A stretch of DNA of 64,000 nucleotides from a virus (IMGVR_UViG_3300005731_000127:19660-83659), one strand, 5' to 3'; positions 28,471 to 36,833 are shown, counted from the first letter of the stretch. Numbers and translations are program-made. Notes: a model not told the origin generated them from the letters alone.

Positions 28471-28887
28471 TCATAATCTTCCCGCCAGTTCTTCAACAAT
28501 TATTTTTTCTAGTTCTTCTTCTTTTATATCTATATCTATAAAATATTCTTTATGTCTTTTGTAATCATAAACCCTTATCACGTCTTCTCTTCTTGGACTT
28601 TGATCAAAATGTCTAGAGTCTGGTTTTACAAGAATTGTATCATACATAAGTTTATACATCGATTCTTTTTTATAAGATAAATCGCAAATTAATTTACCAT
28701 CATGTTTTGTAATTTCAAAATCTTTATCCTCACCAACAACATTTTTTAATGTATCCATAAATCTTAAAAATATATTTTCTTTGTGTATTTTCTTTTGGTT
28801 TTCTATTTCTGCGATTTCTCTCAATCTCTTTTCTTCTTTTTCTTTTTCTGACTTTTTGAATTCTTTTGCTTTGTCTGTAAGACTCAT
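28471..28887 (-). CDS. hypothetical protein (138 aa), N-terminal coiled coil
   Basis: Residues 1-45 are strongly charged (LTDKAKEFKKSEKEKEEKRL), predicting a coiled coil; the rest is mixed alpha/beta with an acidic end (IDIDIKEEELEKIIVEEL). Start overlaps the thioesterase stop as ATGA. Confidence 0.55.
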   Translation of the reverse strand: MSLTDKAKEFKKSEKEKEEKRLREIAEIENQKKIHKENIFLRFMDTLKNVVGEDKDFEITKHDGKLICDLSYKKESMYKLMYDTILVKPDSRHFDQSPRREDVIRVYDYKRHKEYFIDIDIKEEELEKIIVEELAGRL

Positions 28888-29405
28888 TTTTTCTCCAAAG
28901 TTAAACCATGTGGCACACTTTTATTATTATACATAGACACAAACACAAATTTACCTTCACAAATCTTCTCTCGTTCACCTTTAGAGTTTTCTCGCTCGCC
29001 GGTGATCTGTATATCGATTCGTTTATTGCCGAGTTTAACTACTTCAGCATTTAGAAAGATAATATCTCCAAGCATAGCACCGACGAAGAAAGTTACATCT
29101 GTTACGTTTACGGTAACGGCTGAGTTTGCCGTAAGAGAAAATTTGTTAATAGTATTTTGATACATACGTTCAAATTCTACATCAGTTAAATTACTTTCAA
29201 GTTTTATTGCTTGTGTATATCCTTCTTCTTCTTTTGTGGGTTTATATTTTTGTGATACAGCATCATACAGCAATCTTCGACTACATTCCGCCGCACATCT
29301 ATCCATCATCATTAAAGCATATCCACCGTGAAGCATTTTACCTTCTTCGTAGAAGTTGCACATTTCTGGATAGACTGTAAATGAAGTTGAGTGTTTAAGA
29401 TTCAT
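28884..29405 (-). CDS. hotdog-fold acyl thioesterase-like protein
   Basis: 173 residues. MLHGGYALMMMDRCAAECSR matches the central hotdog helix with the HGG motif of acyl-CoA hydrolases, and VTFFVGAMLGDIIFLNAEVVKLGNKRIDIQI the long beta sheet. Residues 60-95 are an insertion relative to compact members. Substrate unknown; thioesterases are uncommon in phages. Confidence 0.65.
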   Translation of the reverse strand: MNLKHSTSFTVYPEMCNFYEEGKMLHGGYALMMMDRCAAECSRRLLYDAVSQKYKPTKEEEGYTQAIKLESNLTDVEFERMYQNTINKFSLTANSAVTVNVTDVTFFVGAMLGDIIFLNAEVVKLGNKRIDIQITGERENSKGEREKICEGKFVFVSMYNNKSVPHGLTLEKK

Positions 29406-29422
29406 AGCTCATCCTTCGCGTT

Positions 29423-29983
29423 TTAATGCCCATAGAAACTTTTCCATTCTGAATAATTTTTAAATTTAGAATAATATTTCTTACCATCTAGTAATAAACA
29501 CCATTTACCCCAAGGAACGCATGAATTTTCAGTTGAGTAAGCACTAACCTGAAAAGTGTTACAATTTAATGAATTACCCAAGTATAATGTACCAAAGAAA
29601 CATTGCAAGTTATTTTCGGAAAGAATTTTGAATCCATGTTCTAATATTTCTATAACTTCTTGTTTTGATTTTTCTTTACCTAAAATATGTGCTAGTCTGC
29701 CCGAATGTATAAAGTTATGACAATAATGACATAGTGGAACTATAGATTTAACTTCACAGACTCCTGTTTGATAGTTAATATCGAAATTTTCATGCCCTTC
29801 TAGCCACTTATGCTTTTTAGCTTCTTCTTTTTTAATTCCACAAGCGTAGCATGTATAATTAGTCTGTGCTTGAGCGGCAAATCTTTCTTTATCCCACCAT
29901 TCTTTACCTAAAATAGTTCTAGGGTTTAGACCGTGTAGAGGTTTTGGTATATTAGGATGAGTTAATATTTGCGGATTCATCAT
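29423..29983 (-). CDS. HNH endonuclease-like protein
   Basis: 186 residues. CYACGIKKEEAKKHKWLEGH followed by SIVPLCHYCHNFIHSG gives two CxxC zinc pairs with a His-rich second half, as in phage HNH proteins. The C-terminal ~70 residues (CFFGTLYLGNSLNCNTFQVS) may bind substrate. Confidence 0.68.
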   Translation of the reverse strand: MMNPQILTHPNIPKPLHGLNPRTILGKEWWDKERFAAQAQTNYTCYACGIKKEEAKKHKWLEGHENFDINYQTGVCEVKSIVPLCHYCHNFIHSGRLAHILGKEKSKQEVIEILEHGFKILSENNLQCFFGTLYLGNSLNCNTFQVSAYSTENSCVPWGKWCLLLDGKKYYSKFKNYSEWKSFYGH

Positions 29984-30032
29984 ATGTTAATTCGATACCT
30001 AAAATCATTTTTTGTTTAACATTAATTCCCAT
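29952..30032 (-). CDS. possible small peptide (26 aa)
   Basis: ATG 30032 with an upstream AAAGGA, ending TAA 29952 inside the next gene's start. Encodes MGINVKQKMILGIELTYDES plus six residues. It fills the gap between two genes; weak evidence. Confidence 0.3.
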   Translation of the reverse strand: MGINVKQKMILGIELTYDESANINSS

Positions 30033-30044
30033 TGTTTAATCCTT

Positions 30045-30419
30045 TCACGGAAGCTCTCGTTCCACTCTAACGCCGAAAACTGAAAAATATGAACCATAAG
30101 AAATATCTCCATAGTTATACGACGCATCACACTCTAAACGTATTTCATATAGAGCTTGTTCATAATCAATAGGTGATAACGTAATGCTCTTAACTCCACT
30201 GCGGCTTAGATTATGGAAGAATTCTTTCGAATATTTATGTGGAGATGTTGATGGAAAATAGAGAGTTACCTTGTTCTTGTTTGTTGGATACTCCCATCGG
30301 TCTTTGATTTTCTTAATTTTTCCATCTGGCATTTTTCTTAGCACATGAGTTGCTCCATATACTTTTTTGTCTGCACCATCGTCCTCATGTTCTAATACTA
30401 ATACTTTATATTCTTGCAT
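30045..30419 (-). CDS. hypothetical protein (124 aa)
   Basis: 124 residues, beta-rich (VLVLEHEDDGADKKVYGATH; SITLSPIDYEQALYEIRLE). No family recognised. Start shares one base with the stop of the upstream gene. Confidence 0.55.
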   Translation of the reverse strand: MQEYKVLVLEHEDDGADKKVYGATHVLRKMPDGKIKKIKDRWEYPTNKNKVTLYFPSTSPHKYSKEFFHNLSRSGVKSITLSPIDYEQALYEIRLECDASYNYGDISYGSYFSVFGVRVERELP

Positions 30420-30820
30420 TATTTACCTTTCAAGTATTCGACTATATCTCTCAAGTCTTTAATATTTTGTTCTTTTTGACCTATCTCAAATAATAAACTA
30501 TCATGAATATGATTTAGGGTTTTTATACATTCTTCTTCTGAAAAATCGGACAGCTTTTTGTTTTTTGGATAGTAGGAATCGTCAGCACCTGCACTGTCTG
30601 TCCATGCATTACCAGCTAACTCCATTCCGAATAAATCTTGCGTGTTACCTAATAATGTAGCGAATTTAGACGTAAGGTTTTGTAAGTCACGAAGCGTATC
30701 TGGAGTATTTATTACCACACATCCGTCGTCTATTTTGTATTTATTGTTCCGTTTAGTTATCCACATTTTTAAAATATTCCTCCATCGACTTGTATGAACA
30801 ACAATATATGTTGTAGTCAC
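30419..30820 (-). CDS. hypothetical protein (133 aa)
   Basis: 133 residues, helical C-terminus (ECIKTLNHIHDSLLFEIGQK). Overlaps the upstream gene by 68 bases if the first Met is used; the in-frame Met at residue 19 (MWITKRNN) would shorten the overlap. Confidence 0.5.
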   Translation of the reverse strand: MTTTYIVVHTSRWRNILKMWITKRNNKYKIDDGCVVINTPDTLRDLQNLTSKFATLLGNTQDLFGMELAGNAWTDSAGADDSYYPKNKKLSDFSEEECIKTLNHIHDSLLFEIGQKEQNIKDLRDIVEYLKGK

Positions 30821-31088
30821 TAAATTCTACCGATACAGTATACTGATCTTGATCCACAACCACGTATCTATGACCTTTCTTGAAATTCATATCATTGTCA
30901 ACAGATAGGTTCTTGATACAAATAACATCTCCAATGAGTCGTTTACCGCAATATGGACAGTATATAATATCTAATATAAGATTTTCAACATCTAAATCTA
31001 ATTCTGCGGAACTTCTATCTTCTTCGTATGTTATTTTGCAGTTATTTACTGCTTTGCAGTTATGTTTCTTCATTTTTAGCTCGTTCAT
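30753..31088 (-). CDS. hypothetical zinc-ribbon protein (111 aa)
   Basis: YCPYCGKRLIGDVICIKNLS carries CxxC; an earlier KHNCKAVNNCK pair may complete the zinc site. The C-terminal half looks like a small beta barrel (GHRYVVVDQDQYTVSVEFSD), as in many phage zinc-ribbon proteins that hold an SH3-like tail. Confidence 0.55.
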   Translation of the reverse strand: MNELKMKKHNCKAVNNCKITYEEDRSSAELDLDVENLILDIIYCPYCGKRLIGDVICIKNLSVDNDMNFKKGHRYVVVDQDQYTVSVEFSDYNIYCCSYKSMEEYFKNVDN

Positions 31089-31317
31089 AAATTTCTTTCA
31101 ATAGCTTTCTATGTTCTTCTGTAGAGCAAAATGGTAAAAGATTATTATACCAAATGTCGGGCGATGAATAAAATTTACTCTGCTCTTCGTAATAATCACA
31201 GTCTTCGCATGGATAAGATTGTTTTTTAAGACCAAGCTCTACCGGGCAATTATCATCACAATATTTGCAGCCATGATCTACACAACAATGTTCAGTATGA
31301 ACGTCTTTATATTTCAT
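31060..31317 (-). CDS. cysteine-rich small protein (85 aa)
   Basis: Ten Cys residues in the first 45 positions (HCCVDHGCKYCDDNCPVEL; YPCEDCDYYEEQ) indicate one or two zinc sites. Function unknown. Overlaps the neighbouring gene by 29 bases. Confidence 0.55.
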   Translation of the reverse strand: MKYKDVHTEHCCVDHGCKYCDDNCPVELGLKKQSYPCEDCDYYEEQSKFYSSPDIWYNNLLPFCSTEEHRKLLKEIYERAKNEET

Positions 31318-31483
31318 ATTTATTTATACGCCCTTCCCAATAAACTTTACATGCTTCACATTTATGCGAGATCAATCCCGGCAAGCATTTGATTACACTA
31401 CATTCTTTAACTTGCTTTGTATCTCTACATACAGGGCAGAGTGGCAAGTTCGAGCTAATTTTTAACCATTTATATTCACTCAT
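31307..31483 (-). CDS. small zinc-ribbon protein (58 aa)
   Basis: ATG 31483 overlaps the preceding stop by 8 bases and TAA 31307 overlaps the next start. MSEYKWLKISSNLPLCPVCR, later KCEACKVYWEGR: two CxxC pairs 22 residues apart, a typical ribbon. It closes an otherwise empty gap and looks real. Confidence 0.6.
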   Translation of the reverse strand: MSEYKWLKISSNLPLCPVCRDTKQVKECSVIKCLPGLISHKCEACKVYWEGRINKYEI

Positions 31484-31694
31484 CTAATATCTCGAATTCA
31501 CTATAACAGCAAACTTCTTGATCATCTCTTTCTGATCCAATTGGAAAGTTTGCTTCGGCTGGTGGATGTTCGCATACTCTTATGCCTTGAAATAATCCAA
31601 CTTGATCTCCATCGTCGGCAGTATAGTAATAATCGATCAACTTAGCTTCCGTTCCTTCTTTAAACCATGTGTCTTTTTTTGCTATAAATTTCAT
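31476..31694 (-). CDS. hypothetical protein (72 aa)
   Basis: MKFIAKKDTWFKEGTEAKLI start; a small beta-rich protein (ADDGDQVGLFQGIRVCEHPP). No domain recognised. Confidence 0.55.
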   Translation of the reverse strand: MKFIAKKDTWFKEGTEAKLIDYYYTADDGDQVGLFQGIRVCEHPPAEANFPIGSERDDQEVCCYSEFEILDE

Positions 31695-31777
31695 TCACTG
31701 GTTCCAATTAAAGTAAAAATATCATCATCCGTTGGCACAGTATACATTTTAACACCATTTATTCTTTCCTGTGCCAT
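31691..31777 (-). CDS. possible small peptide (28 aa)
   Basis: ATG 31777 lies inside the end of the upstream zinc-finger gene and the TGA overlaps the next ATG (ATGA). Encodes MAQERINGVKMYTVPTDDDI plus eight residues. The tight overlaps argue for a real gene, the size against it. Confidence 0.35.
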   Translation of the reverse strand: MAQERINGVKMYTVPTDDDIFTLIGTSE

Positions 31778-32015
31778 CGCACCATCCACACATAACGCTT
31801 GCATCTTTTGCTGCTAGACCGGATTCATATCCTGAGCCAAACCCCCCATTGCCGTAGCAATGAAGACAGGACTGTTTCATATATCTTCTTATTGCCGCGA
31901 TGCATATGTCTTCTGGATGAACACAGTCCCATGCTCCAAAATGAGACTCGACATCTATACACACATCCATAACAAAGTCTCTATCAACTACTTGTTTTAC
32001 AATATCATTACTCAT
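31749..32015 (-). CDS. DnaJ-type zinc-finger small protein (88 aa)
   Basis: CLHCYGNGGFGSGYESG and MCGWCDGTGKNKWC are two CxxCxGxG repeats, as in the DnaJ cysteine-rich domain and many phage tRNA- or protein-handling adaptors. The N-terminal part is helical. No J domain. Confidence 0.6.
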   Translation of the reverse strand: MSNDIVKQVVDRDFVMDVCIDVESHFGAWDCVHPEDICIAAIRRYMKQSCLHCYGNGGFGSGYESGLAAKDASVMCGWCDGTGKNKWC

Positions 32016-32215
32016 TCTTTTATTAAATCCTCTGTAGATAGTAAACTATAAAAAAGAGAAGGAATATCCGGGTCTTGATCTTCTTCCTCAAGTACAAACT
32101 GAAATTTCAATCCTGCATCATATAACGCTTGGTTAACTGAATTTAAAATATCTAATGCTTGATCTTCATAAGATACTTCTACTGTGTAGTCTACTCCGTA
32201 TGATTTTTCACTCAT
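32012..32215 (-). CDS. hypothetical protein (67 aa)
   Basis: Acidic protein (LDILNSVNQALYDAGLKFQF; EEEDQDPDIPSLFYSLL). ATGA-type overlaps with both neighbours. No family recognised. Confidence 0.55.
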   Translation of the reverse strand: MSEKSYGVDYTVEVSYEDQALDILNSVNQALYDAGLKFQFVLEEEDQDPDIPSLFYSLLSTEDLIKE

Positions 32216-32466
32216 ATTTTACCTGATATTGTTATCATTTTCTTGGGAACGTTAATTATTGTTTCAATCGATCCACCATCAAACACGCCTATCGTTGTGT
32301 TAAAAGTAATAATATCATAGTGATGCTTATACTCAACATAATCATAAATAGGAAAATCAACATCAACTTTTGGAGCGATAATTCTTCTTTTGATAGAGCC
32401 ACCGGTAAAATCAATTTCATTTAATTCGACTATAAAATGACTCTCTACTTTAAATCTAGCTGTCAT
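32212..32466 (-). CDS. hypothetical protein (84 aa)
   Basis: Beta-rich throughout (FKVESHFIVELNEIDFTGGS; IGVFDGGSIETIINVPKKMI). Overlaps both neighbours by 4 bases. No family recognised. Confidence 0.55.
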   Translation of the reverse strand: MTARFKVESHFIVELNEIDFTGGSIKRRIIAPKVDVDFPIYDYVEYKHHYDIITFNTTIGVFDGGSIETIINVPKKMITISGKI

Positions 32467-32678
32467 GCGTTATCCAATTGTTTTTGTAGTTTATCTATTG
32501 ACTCTTTCAAAAATTGTGTACGACCATCTTTAGCTGACTGTAAAAGTTCTATCACTTTATCTACGTCTTCATAGGATATAGATATGGATTTATCACATGA
32601 TATATCAGGATGATATTGATACTGCAAGTTAATCATGTCAGAATAGTAATTTATTTTCCAATTTTCTTCTTCATTCAT
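32463..32678 (-). CDS. hypothetical protein (71 aa)
   Basis: C-terminal coiled-coil-like helix (VIELLQSAKDGRTQFLKESI). It follows thyX closely and overlaps the next gene by 4 bases. Confidence 0.55.
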   Translation of the reverse strand: MNEEENWKINYYSDMINLQYQYHPDISCDKSISISYEDVDKVIELLQSAKDGRTQFLKESIDKLQKQLDNA

Positions 32679-32680
32679 AC

Positions 32681-33343
32681 TTAAAAACCAAACGCTTCTA
32701 GAGTATATTTGAATGGGTTTCCTTCGATATTTTTAATTTCTTCGAGCATCATGTTGGCTATACCTTGAATCTCTAATTGAGCGGCATCATCCGACCTAAG
32801 ATTATAAAAATTATGAAAACAACTCATATTCATCATTACAGATAAAGTAATTTGGCTATTGAATGTTTTAAAGAATCTTGCTGACTCTTTTGCTCTCTTT
32901 CGTCCCAGTATTGGAGTTAAATCTTCTAGACATTTATGATATAATTTATTACTATCTTGAGAAAACATATCTAGCTCTCTAGCCCAATAATCTAATTCTA
33001 TATTACTTGGAGATATACTAGAATCCCAATCTTCCGGAAGCAAGTATTTATCTCCCTTTAACTCTTTATATCTGGCGCTCTCTCCATTGATATTTGCCAG
33101 CCTGTGTTTTAGTAAGTGAATATGACTAGCTTGGTCTACTGTGACATTGAACTCTACAATACCACGTTCAAATGGCGTTTTATGTGCTTTTCCTGTCCCG
33201 TTATTCCATAATTTATTGACGATTAAATCTTGGATTTGTTCGTCTGTCTTTTTCTCTACATCTATTTGCGTGGAGGTCCAAGCCGCTCTCGCTATAGCAA
33301 TATCTCCACCATACCATCCTATTAATTCTGCTTTATTATTCAT
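32681..33343 (-). CDS. thyX: FAD-dependent thymidylate synthase
   Basis: 220 residues. LKHRLANINGESARYKEL is the ThyX signature (RHRxxSxNExSxR family) with its first Arg replaced by Lys. FYNLRSDDAAQLEIQGIANM matches the dUMP-binding segment near the C-terminus. It converts dUMP to dTMP with FAD and NADPH; the dCMP deaminase at 13336-13779 would supply dUMP. Length is usual. Confidence 0.88.
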   Translation of the reverse strand: MNNKAELIGWYGGDIAIARAAWTSTQIDVEKKTDEQIQDLIVNKLWNNGTGKAHKTPFERGIVEFNVTVDQASHIHLLKHRLANINGESARYKELKGDKYLLPEDWDSSISPSNIELDYWARELDMFSQDSNKLYHKCLEDLTPILGRKRAKESARFFKTFNSQITLSVMMNMSCFHNFYNLRSDDAAQLEIQGIANMMLEEIKNIEGNPFKYTLEAFGF

Positions 33344-33348
33344 TAATC

Positions 33349-33822
33349 CTAACCTATCTTATGCTCGTATATGTTTCCAATAACTTTGCAGTGATCTATA
33401 GTAAATCCGCGAATACCATAGTTCTTTCTCTCTGGATAATCTCCAATATTTGTTATAGTATTTTTACCATCCAGAGTTCTAGCAGCAAAACCATTAAAAG
33501 GGAATGAGTATTCGCCGCTCGTTCCACAGTCGCTTTCTCCAGCATGGTATATTACCTCTACGTCCTCATAGTAATCTTCAAGAGTCCAGTGTTTTCTTAA
33601 AATATCACCTTCATAGATTTCAACCCCGTTTTGATCTTTTAATCCGGTATATTGCTGAATTATTTGTCGGTCGCTAGGATGAGGCTTTCCTAATAAGTAG
33701 AACGTAATACCCTCTATTCTTTTTTGTCTATTTATTTCCGTAGGGACGCAATAGCAAATTTCCTCATTTGATAAGAACTTTCTTACGTCCAAGGCCCAAA
33801 TTCTAAATTTAATTTCTCTCAT
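33349..33822 (-). CDS. YopX-family protein
   Basis: 157 residues. MREIKFRIWALDVRKFL and QQYTGLKDQNGVEIYEGDIL are the YopX hallmarks; the C-terminus has HCKVIGNIYEH. Function unknown; common in phages and prophages. Adjacent to a second YopX gene, probably a tandem duplicate. Confidence 0.85.
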   Translation of the reverse strand: MREIKFRIWALDVRKFLSNEEICYCVPTEINRQKRIEGITFYLLGKPHPSDRQIIQQYTGLKDQNGVEIYEGDILRKHWTLEDYYEDVEVIYHAGESDCGTSGEYSFPFNGFAARTLDGKNTITNIGDYPERKNYGIRGFTIDHCKVIGNIYEHKIG

Positions 33823-34271
33823 TATTCGTCCTTCATCGATCTCTGATCGTGTATGTTCCCAATCACTGTAAACCTCTTCTGCGTGCCTTTACTTAGCTGA
33901 AAACCCGACGCTGGACGATCATGTTCAACATAAGGATCAAATAGAGACAGGCTGCAAGTGTTCTTGCATCGCCTTACCTCTCTACGAGTCTTACTTGCAT
34001 TAGAATAGGATGACTGTCCTGTGTTTTTACATTCTAATATATCACCCTCGTAAATTTCTACACCTTCTTTATCGGCAAATCCGGTGAATTGTTCTATAGT
34101 AATATGTTCTGGTGGACCATTCTCGTTTGTATAATCTCCAGTTTTTCTACTATATCTGTACACCTCGCAGCCATCACCGTAATCCTTTAAACACAACATA
34201 GGGTCTTCTTCTGCCCAAGCGTCAAGATATCTTTTTTCTATTTTGTGCCATACCCTAAATTTAATTTTCAT
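33822..34271 (-). CDS. YopX-family protein
   Basis: 149 residues. MKIKFRVWHKIEKRYLDAW and EQFTGFADKEGVEIYEGDIL with FTVIGNIHDQ at the end. Shares its stop base with the next YopX gene. Confidence 0.85.
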   Translation of the reverse strand: MKIKFRVWHKIEKRYLDAWAEEDPMLCLKDYGDGCEVYRYSRKTGDYTNENGPPEHITIEQFTGFADKEGVEIYEGDILECKNTGQSSYSNASKTRREVRRCKNTCSLSLFDPYVEHDRPASGFQLSKGTQKRFTVIGNIHDQRSMKDE

Positions 34272-34273
34272 AC

Positions 34274-34525
34274 TTACAGACCCACATTATCTTTTGGGGT
34301 TCCTTGTTGTTCGTATAGATTATAGACAAACAAATCATTAGAATGCATCCTTAGATCAGTAGCTATTTGTTTGGTCGTTAATTGTTTTTTAATTTCTAGT
34401 ATACCTTCAGAGTACGACTCCATAGAATTACTTAAATTTTTTATTTTGTAGAGTCTAACACCTAGACATTTGTATAACAAAAGACCTGTATCTCTATAAC
34501 AAGCAGTGGTTACTAATTTATCCAT
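34274..34525 (-). CDS. hypothetical protein (83 aa)
   Basis: MDKLVTTACYRDTGLLLYKC start; helical segments, no domain recognised. Overlaps the Lar-like gene by 8 bases. Confidence 0.5.
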   Translation of the reverse strand: MDKLVTTACYRDTGLLLYKCLGVRLYKIKNLSNSMESYSEGILEIKKQLTTKQIATDLRMHSNDLFVYNLYEQQGTPKDNVGL

Positions 34526-34706
34526 CTTTATTCCTTGTGTTCCAAGTATCTATAGCTTCTTTGTCGGTTTTTGCAGTTAATAATAATGTGATACCACACT
34601 CGCAATCAATCCATCTAGGCTCCGATCCACAACAATATTCGTCGCAATAAATGATTTTTATATTCGATCCGCCACAGAATGGGCATGGCTTTGCATTAAG
34701 CGTCAT
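34518..34706 (-). CDS. Lar-like restriction alleviation protein (62 aa)
   Basis: AKPCPFCGGSNIKIIY, a central CECG and the ending EAIDTWNTRNKDG follow the Lar family (PCPFCG...A...WN.R). Family members such as Rac-prophage Lar modulate type I restriction; many phage homologues are uncharacterised. Confidence 0.72.
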   Translation of the reverse strand: MTLNAKPCPFCGGSNIKIIYCDEYCCGSEPRWIDCECGITLLLTAKTDKEAIDTWNTRNKDG

Positions 34707-35122
34707 TCTACCACTTTCCTTTTATGTGTCAAGATCGTGATCTTGTTATTTTTAGGATTAAATTCTCTCCAAGTATCTTCCCACGGACCACGAAAAGTTA
34801 AAGCGTAAGTCGTTTTGTGGGCGACCACTTTATGAAAGCATTTCCGTTTAGTGATCTTAGGCTTGATTGATGGCTTAAAATCCTTTTCTTCGCCGGAAAT
34901 CATTTTCTCCGTCACTGATCCCCATAACCACCAAGTAATGGCATTAAATGCGTGAGAGTGGTAATTCTCTCTTGACCCCTTGTTGAATCTCAAAACACAT
35001 AAAGAGAAAACAGGTTTCCATTCTAGTAGACAATAACCGGTTACGCCGGAGTTTGGTCCACCGTCTTGTTTTTTGAAGAATAATCGCGGGAACCATTTAC
35101 TGTGGTAAATTTTCATCTTCAT
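34703..35122 (-). CDS. cupin-like protein (139 aa)
   Basis: NYHSHAFNAITWWLWGSVTE is a cupin-type HxH motif, and KCFHKVVAHKTTYALTFRGP supplies a later His. Conserved length for small phage proteins of this kind. Met at residue 3 is an alternative start. Confidence 0.55.
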   Translation of the reverse strand: MKMKIYHSKWFPRLFFKKQDGGPNSGVTGYCLLEWKPVFSLCVLRFNKGSRENYHSHAFNAITWWLWGSVTEKMISGEEKDFKPSIKPKITKRKCFHKVVAHKTTYALTFRGPWEDTWREFNPKNNKITILTHKRKVVE

Positions 35123-35288
35123 TCTCTTTTCTAAAAGTGATATTTGCTATATATGGCACTTTTATCTCATTGCTCTCATGATCATCCATAATGTAATCAG
35201 TCCACCCTAATTCCAGCGACTCTACATTGTCTGGATAATTTAATTCCCAAGCCATTTCATCCCGAATAAATAAACTTAAATTTGCCAT
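35097..35288 (-). CDS. hypothetical protein (63 aa)
   Basis: Acidic, MANLSLFIRDEMAWELNYPD start. Overlaps the cupin-like gene by 26 bases. No domain recognised. Confidence 0.5.
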   Translation of the reverse strand: MANLSLFIRDEMAWELNYPDNVESLELGWTDYIMDDHESNEIKVPYIANITFRKENEDENLPQ

Positions 35289-35293
35289 ATTTT

Positions 35294-35590
35294 TTATATC
35301 CTTTCAAGATATTCTTTTATTACATCACCATGACAAGCAAGAGGTTTACAAAAACACCCTAAAGTTTTACCTTTAAGATCATCTACCGCTTTCTTAAATT
35401 CTGGATCAGTTTTAATTCTATTGTAAAAATACTCTCGGAATTTTTCTATACAACCTTCTCTCCCATATTTGCCGACAAAAAACGGATTACCTAAAAATCC
35501 AAATGCAGGAGGATCGGGAATAGAATGGTCTGGTTTTCGAGTAATTTTAAAATCACATTTTTCTTTGGTCAAATTTACAATTTTAGTCAC
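35294..35590 (-). CDS. DUF4326-family protein
   Basis: 98 residues. FGFLGNPFFVGKYGREGCIE and KTLGCFCKPLACHGDVIKEY are the conserved ends of DUF4326, a small phage/bacterial family with Cys/His residues, of unknown function. Confidence 0.78.
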   Translation of the reverse strand: MTKIVNLTKEKCDFKITRKPDHSIPDPPAFGFLGNPFFVGKYGREGCIEKFREYFYNRIKTDPEFKKAVDDLKGKTLGCFCKPLACHGDVIKEYLERI

Positions 35591-35818
35591 TTAATTCTCC
35601 TGCGTTCTGTTGTCTTGATTGTATTTGACAATTTGCTTTCCTCTTTTGTTTAATTTTTTCCACTTAATCTTAAATGAGGTCGATTCGATACCTCCGAACA
35701 TTTTTGCGTTAGCATGAAGCTCACAGAGAGCAGCAACAAGTAAAGAAAAAGCATGTTCACTACTCCACTCAGACAGCTTCGTCGCCAGTTGATCCGCCGT
35801 GCAGGTGTGCAACACCAT
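35591..35818 (-). CDS. hypothetical protein (75 aa)
   Basis: Helical N-terminus (ADQLATKLSEWSSEHAFSLL) and basic C-terminus (KIKWKKLNKRGKQIVK). Ends one base before the DUF4326 start. Confidence 0.5.
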   Translation of the reverse strand: MVLHTCTADQLATKLSEWSSEHAFSLLVAALCELHANAKMFGGIESTSFKIKWKKLNKRGKQIVKYNQDNRTQEN

Positions 35819-35911
35819 ATCATTCTAATAATTATAATGTTAGAGATATTCATGCCTTTTTTCTTTTTTCCCGATTATTCGCTGTCTCTATTGATTTTTT
35901 AATTCTTAATT

Positions 35912-36199
35912 CTATTTTCCTGATTTAAAACCATGTTCAGAAAGTTGAGAAAGCCATTCTTCGTATTTTTCTTTTCCTAGTTTTTTCCCATATTTGTCGA
36001 CTAAAACGTCCTTGAATTTTTTCCCGGTTCGACCATTTTTTAAACCTTTGTTTTTGTCAGGCTCTTTTTCATACTGCTTCTTGGTTGTACATGATCGACA
36101 AAACTTATTGTTTTTTACCGCGTTTTTATAACTATGTTTATGTTTGTAGGATAATTCTTTTTTACAGGCAGGACATTTTCTTTTGTATTCTGTTTTCAT
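35912..36199 (-). CDS. zinc-ribbon protein (95 aa)
   Basis: Start chosen at ATG 36199 (MKTEYKRKCPACKKEL); an upstream in-frame start would run through the tRNA at 36233-36305. CPAC and CRSC pairs, then a very basic region (GLKNGRTGKKFKDVLVDKYG) similar to DNA-binding parts of homing-endonuclease-type proteins. Confidence 0.6.
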   Translation of the reverse strand: MKTEYKRKCPACKKELSYKHKHSYKNAVKNNKFCRSCTTKKQYEKEPDKNKGLKNGRTGKKFKDVLVDKYGKKLGKEKYEEWLSQLSEHGFKSGK

Positions 36200-36232
36200 G
36201 TCTGGTCTTTTCGTTACAAAAAAATACAATAA

Positions 36233-36305
36233 TGCTCCCACAGGGACTCGAACCCTGAACATTCCGTTTTAGAGGCGGCTACTCTACCAATTGAGTTATA
36301 GGAGC
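36233..36305 (-). tRNA. tRNA-Sup(CTA), amber suppressor
   Basis: Acceptor GCUCCUA/UGGGAGC, D-arm ACUC/GAGU, T-arm CAGGG UUCGAGU CCCUG. The anticodon loop CUCUAAA has U33 and anticodon CUA, which reads UAG; the closing pair 31-39 is C-A. It lies alone, 10 kb from the main array. The amino acid identity cannot be read; A73. Confidence 0.75.
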
Positions 36306-36314
36306 AAGAGCATA

Positions 36315-36833
36315 TTACTCTACATTTCTAATTAGTTCTGGAGGCGTAGACAGCTTAAGCGGTTTATCAGCAAGCATATATTCTCCTGCCCATTCTACAT
36401 AAGTGCCATCTGTTGTAAAGAAGAAAATCGCATCACCGTTGGTTCCGTAACTACCGTCTTCTGCCGGACTTGGAATTACTCCAGAAACATAATCATAACC
36501 TGCACTTCGCCTTACAGTACGTCCAGATATCTGACTGGGGTTCGTAATTTGAGAATTTACAGAACTAACTTTTCCTTTTACTGTATAGAAAGCCATAACT
36601 TTTCCATAAGAAACAAGATAGATGTAGCTTACTTTTGCGGAATCATTCCACAAGTTTGTTCTTTTATTGATATTTTCTCTCTCTAAGGAAAAATCGAGAG
36701 ACACAGGTGGCTGCCTTTTTAGTAATTTTGATTGATTAGCTTCTGTTTTTTCTTGTTCTAGTTGAGCGGTTCCCGGCTTATAGTCACATCCAGTAACTAA
36801 TAGCAAACATGCGATAATTGTAAAGTTTTTCAT
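36315..36833 (-). CDS. lipoprotein (172 aa), unknown
   Basis: MKNFTIIACLLLVTGCDYKP is a lipoprotein signal with the lipobox LVTGC (Cys16). The mature part is polar with a beta-rich centre (VSYIYLVSYGKVMAFYTVKG). Overlaps the upstream membrane-protein gene by 4 bases, suggesting a shared envelope function. Confidence 0.7.
   Translation of the reverse strand: MKNFTIIACLLLVTGCDYKPGTAQLEQEKTEANQSKLLKRQPPVSLDFSLERENINKRTNLWNDSAKVSYIYLVSYGKVMAFYTVKGKVSSVNSQITNPSQISGRTVRRSAGYDYVSGVIPSPAEDGSYGTNGDAIFFFTTDGTYVEWAGEYMLADKPLKLSTPPELIRNVE

Noticed and set aside
31317-31326. TATAAATA resembling a T4-type late promoter on the minus strand
   Set aside because: It directly abuts an ATG inside another gene, and no similar sites recur in good positions in this AT-rich sequence.
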